Both the position numbers and the translations under genes were made by a program. Below are positions 63,945-64,000 of a stretch of DNA of 64,000 nucleotides, one piece after another. A model generated the notes under the pieces. The model was not told the DNA's origin and did not search any database. It saw nothing but the letters and a program-made list of their open reading frames with translations. Position 1 is the stretch's first letter. Each line of letters begins with the position of its first letter. This DNA is from Amycolatopsis jejuensis (lineage in GTDB: Bacteria > Actinomycetota > Actinomycetes > Mycobacteriales > Pseudonocardiaceae). The stretch covers positions 132,981-196,980 of the forward strand of contig NZ_JNYZ01000013.1 in NCBI RefSeq assembly GCF_000717335.1. Reading direction: 5' to 3'.

Positions 63945-64000
63945 AGGTTCATGATCGTTGATCATGAACGGGTGAGGAAAGGTGAACAGCCACCGTGGAT
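63906..64000 (+). mobile_element. Probable insertion sequence left end (partial)
   Basis: From about 63906 (CTTAGAGTTCCTAACAAG) the penicillin-acylase frame is lost. A 10-bp hairpin GTTCATGATC / GATCATGAAC (63947-63969) and GTG AAC AGC (63982, after GAGGAAAG) follow, as at the start of a transposase. The window ends here, so the family and the other end are unseen. Confidence 0.45.

Overview
This is a high-GC actinomycete chromosome window, most like the Pseudonocardiaceae and probably Amycolatopsis or a close relative. The evidence is the gene order dciA-gyrB-gyrA-DUF3566-tRNA-Ile at the left, the tRNA-Ala and DLW-39 genes, and the crgA / sortase / pabA / pknB-pknA-pbpA-ftsW-pstP-fhaB-fhaA / tRNA-Leu block. 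That order is typical of the sequence next to oriC in actinobacteria, so the origin should lie just left of base 1. A parS-like palindrome (7856-7871) and perfect DnaA boxes (101-109, 28824-28845) fit this. The genus is inferred from gene order and base composition only.

Layout. 1-6.5 kb: replication and supercoiling genes, then tRNA-Ile. 6.5-8.1 kb: a macrolide-type glycosyltransferase and DLW-39. 8.15-11.4 kb: a decayed integrative element in tRNA-Ala(TGC). It is bounded by a 58-bp exact copy of the tRNA 3' part and holds remnants of an integrase, an aminoglycoside-phosphotransferase-like gene and a HAD hydrolase, plus a BrnT/BrnA toxin-antitoxin pair that looks intact. 11.6-16.5 kb: a small catabolic cluster (aldo/keto reductase, VOC-SnoaL fusion, PucR regulator, HSL-type hydrolase, PLP enzyme). 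16.5-26.7 kb: a secreted protein-arginine deiminase coupled to a GT87 membrane glycosyltransferase, a UvrA2-like ABC ATPase, an AraC/VOC pair, pdxH, a DUF2020 lipoprotein and a Lys/Ala-rich histone-tail-like membrane protein. 26.9-31.1 kb: ppiA, rhomboid protease, PH-like protein, crgA, class E sortase. 31.0-40.5 kb: a catabolic island with LLM oxidoreductase, TetR, enoyl-CoA hydratase, a TIGR03084 protein, HyuB (broken by an in-frame TAG), HyuA and acyl-CoA ligase. 40.7-44.8 kb: SCO5389-type protein, FprA-type reductase, pabA and a two-gene ABC transporter. 44.9-47.1 kb: an EACC1-caspase-EACC1 module. 47.2-56.5 kb: the Ser/Thr kinase and cell-wall operon. 56.65 kb: tRNA-Leu. 57-61 kb: a STAND/NLR-like ATPase facing an operon of a small effector-like protein and a frameshifted GT-B-like protein. 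61-64 kb: two secreted trypsin-like proteases, an FKBP isomerase, and a penicillin-acylase-family gene cut by what looks like an insertion sequence at the right edge.

The most interesting find is the 57-61 kb locus. The N-terminus of the STAND ATPase and the C-terminus of the small 111-aa protein share an almost identical short motif, VVQARDV-(Y/H)-G. This is the arrangement expected when an NLR-like receptor triggers its effector by amyloid (RHIM/BASS-like) templating. The gene between them carries a 7-bp tandem-repeat contraction that shifts its frame, so it may be phase-variable. A second predicted conflict module (EACC1 plus caspase) lies 10 kb upstream and is also frameshifted, in a C run.

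Seven genes are broken: integrase, aminoglycoside phosphotransferase, HAD hydrolase, hyuB, caspase, GT-B-like and penicillin acylase. Several are single-base lesions that resequencing should confirm before they are read biologically.
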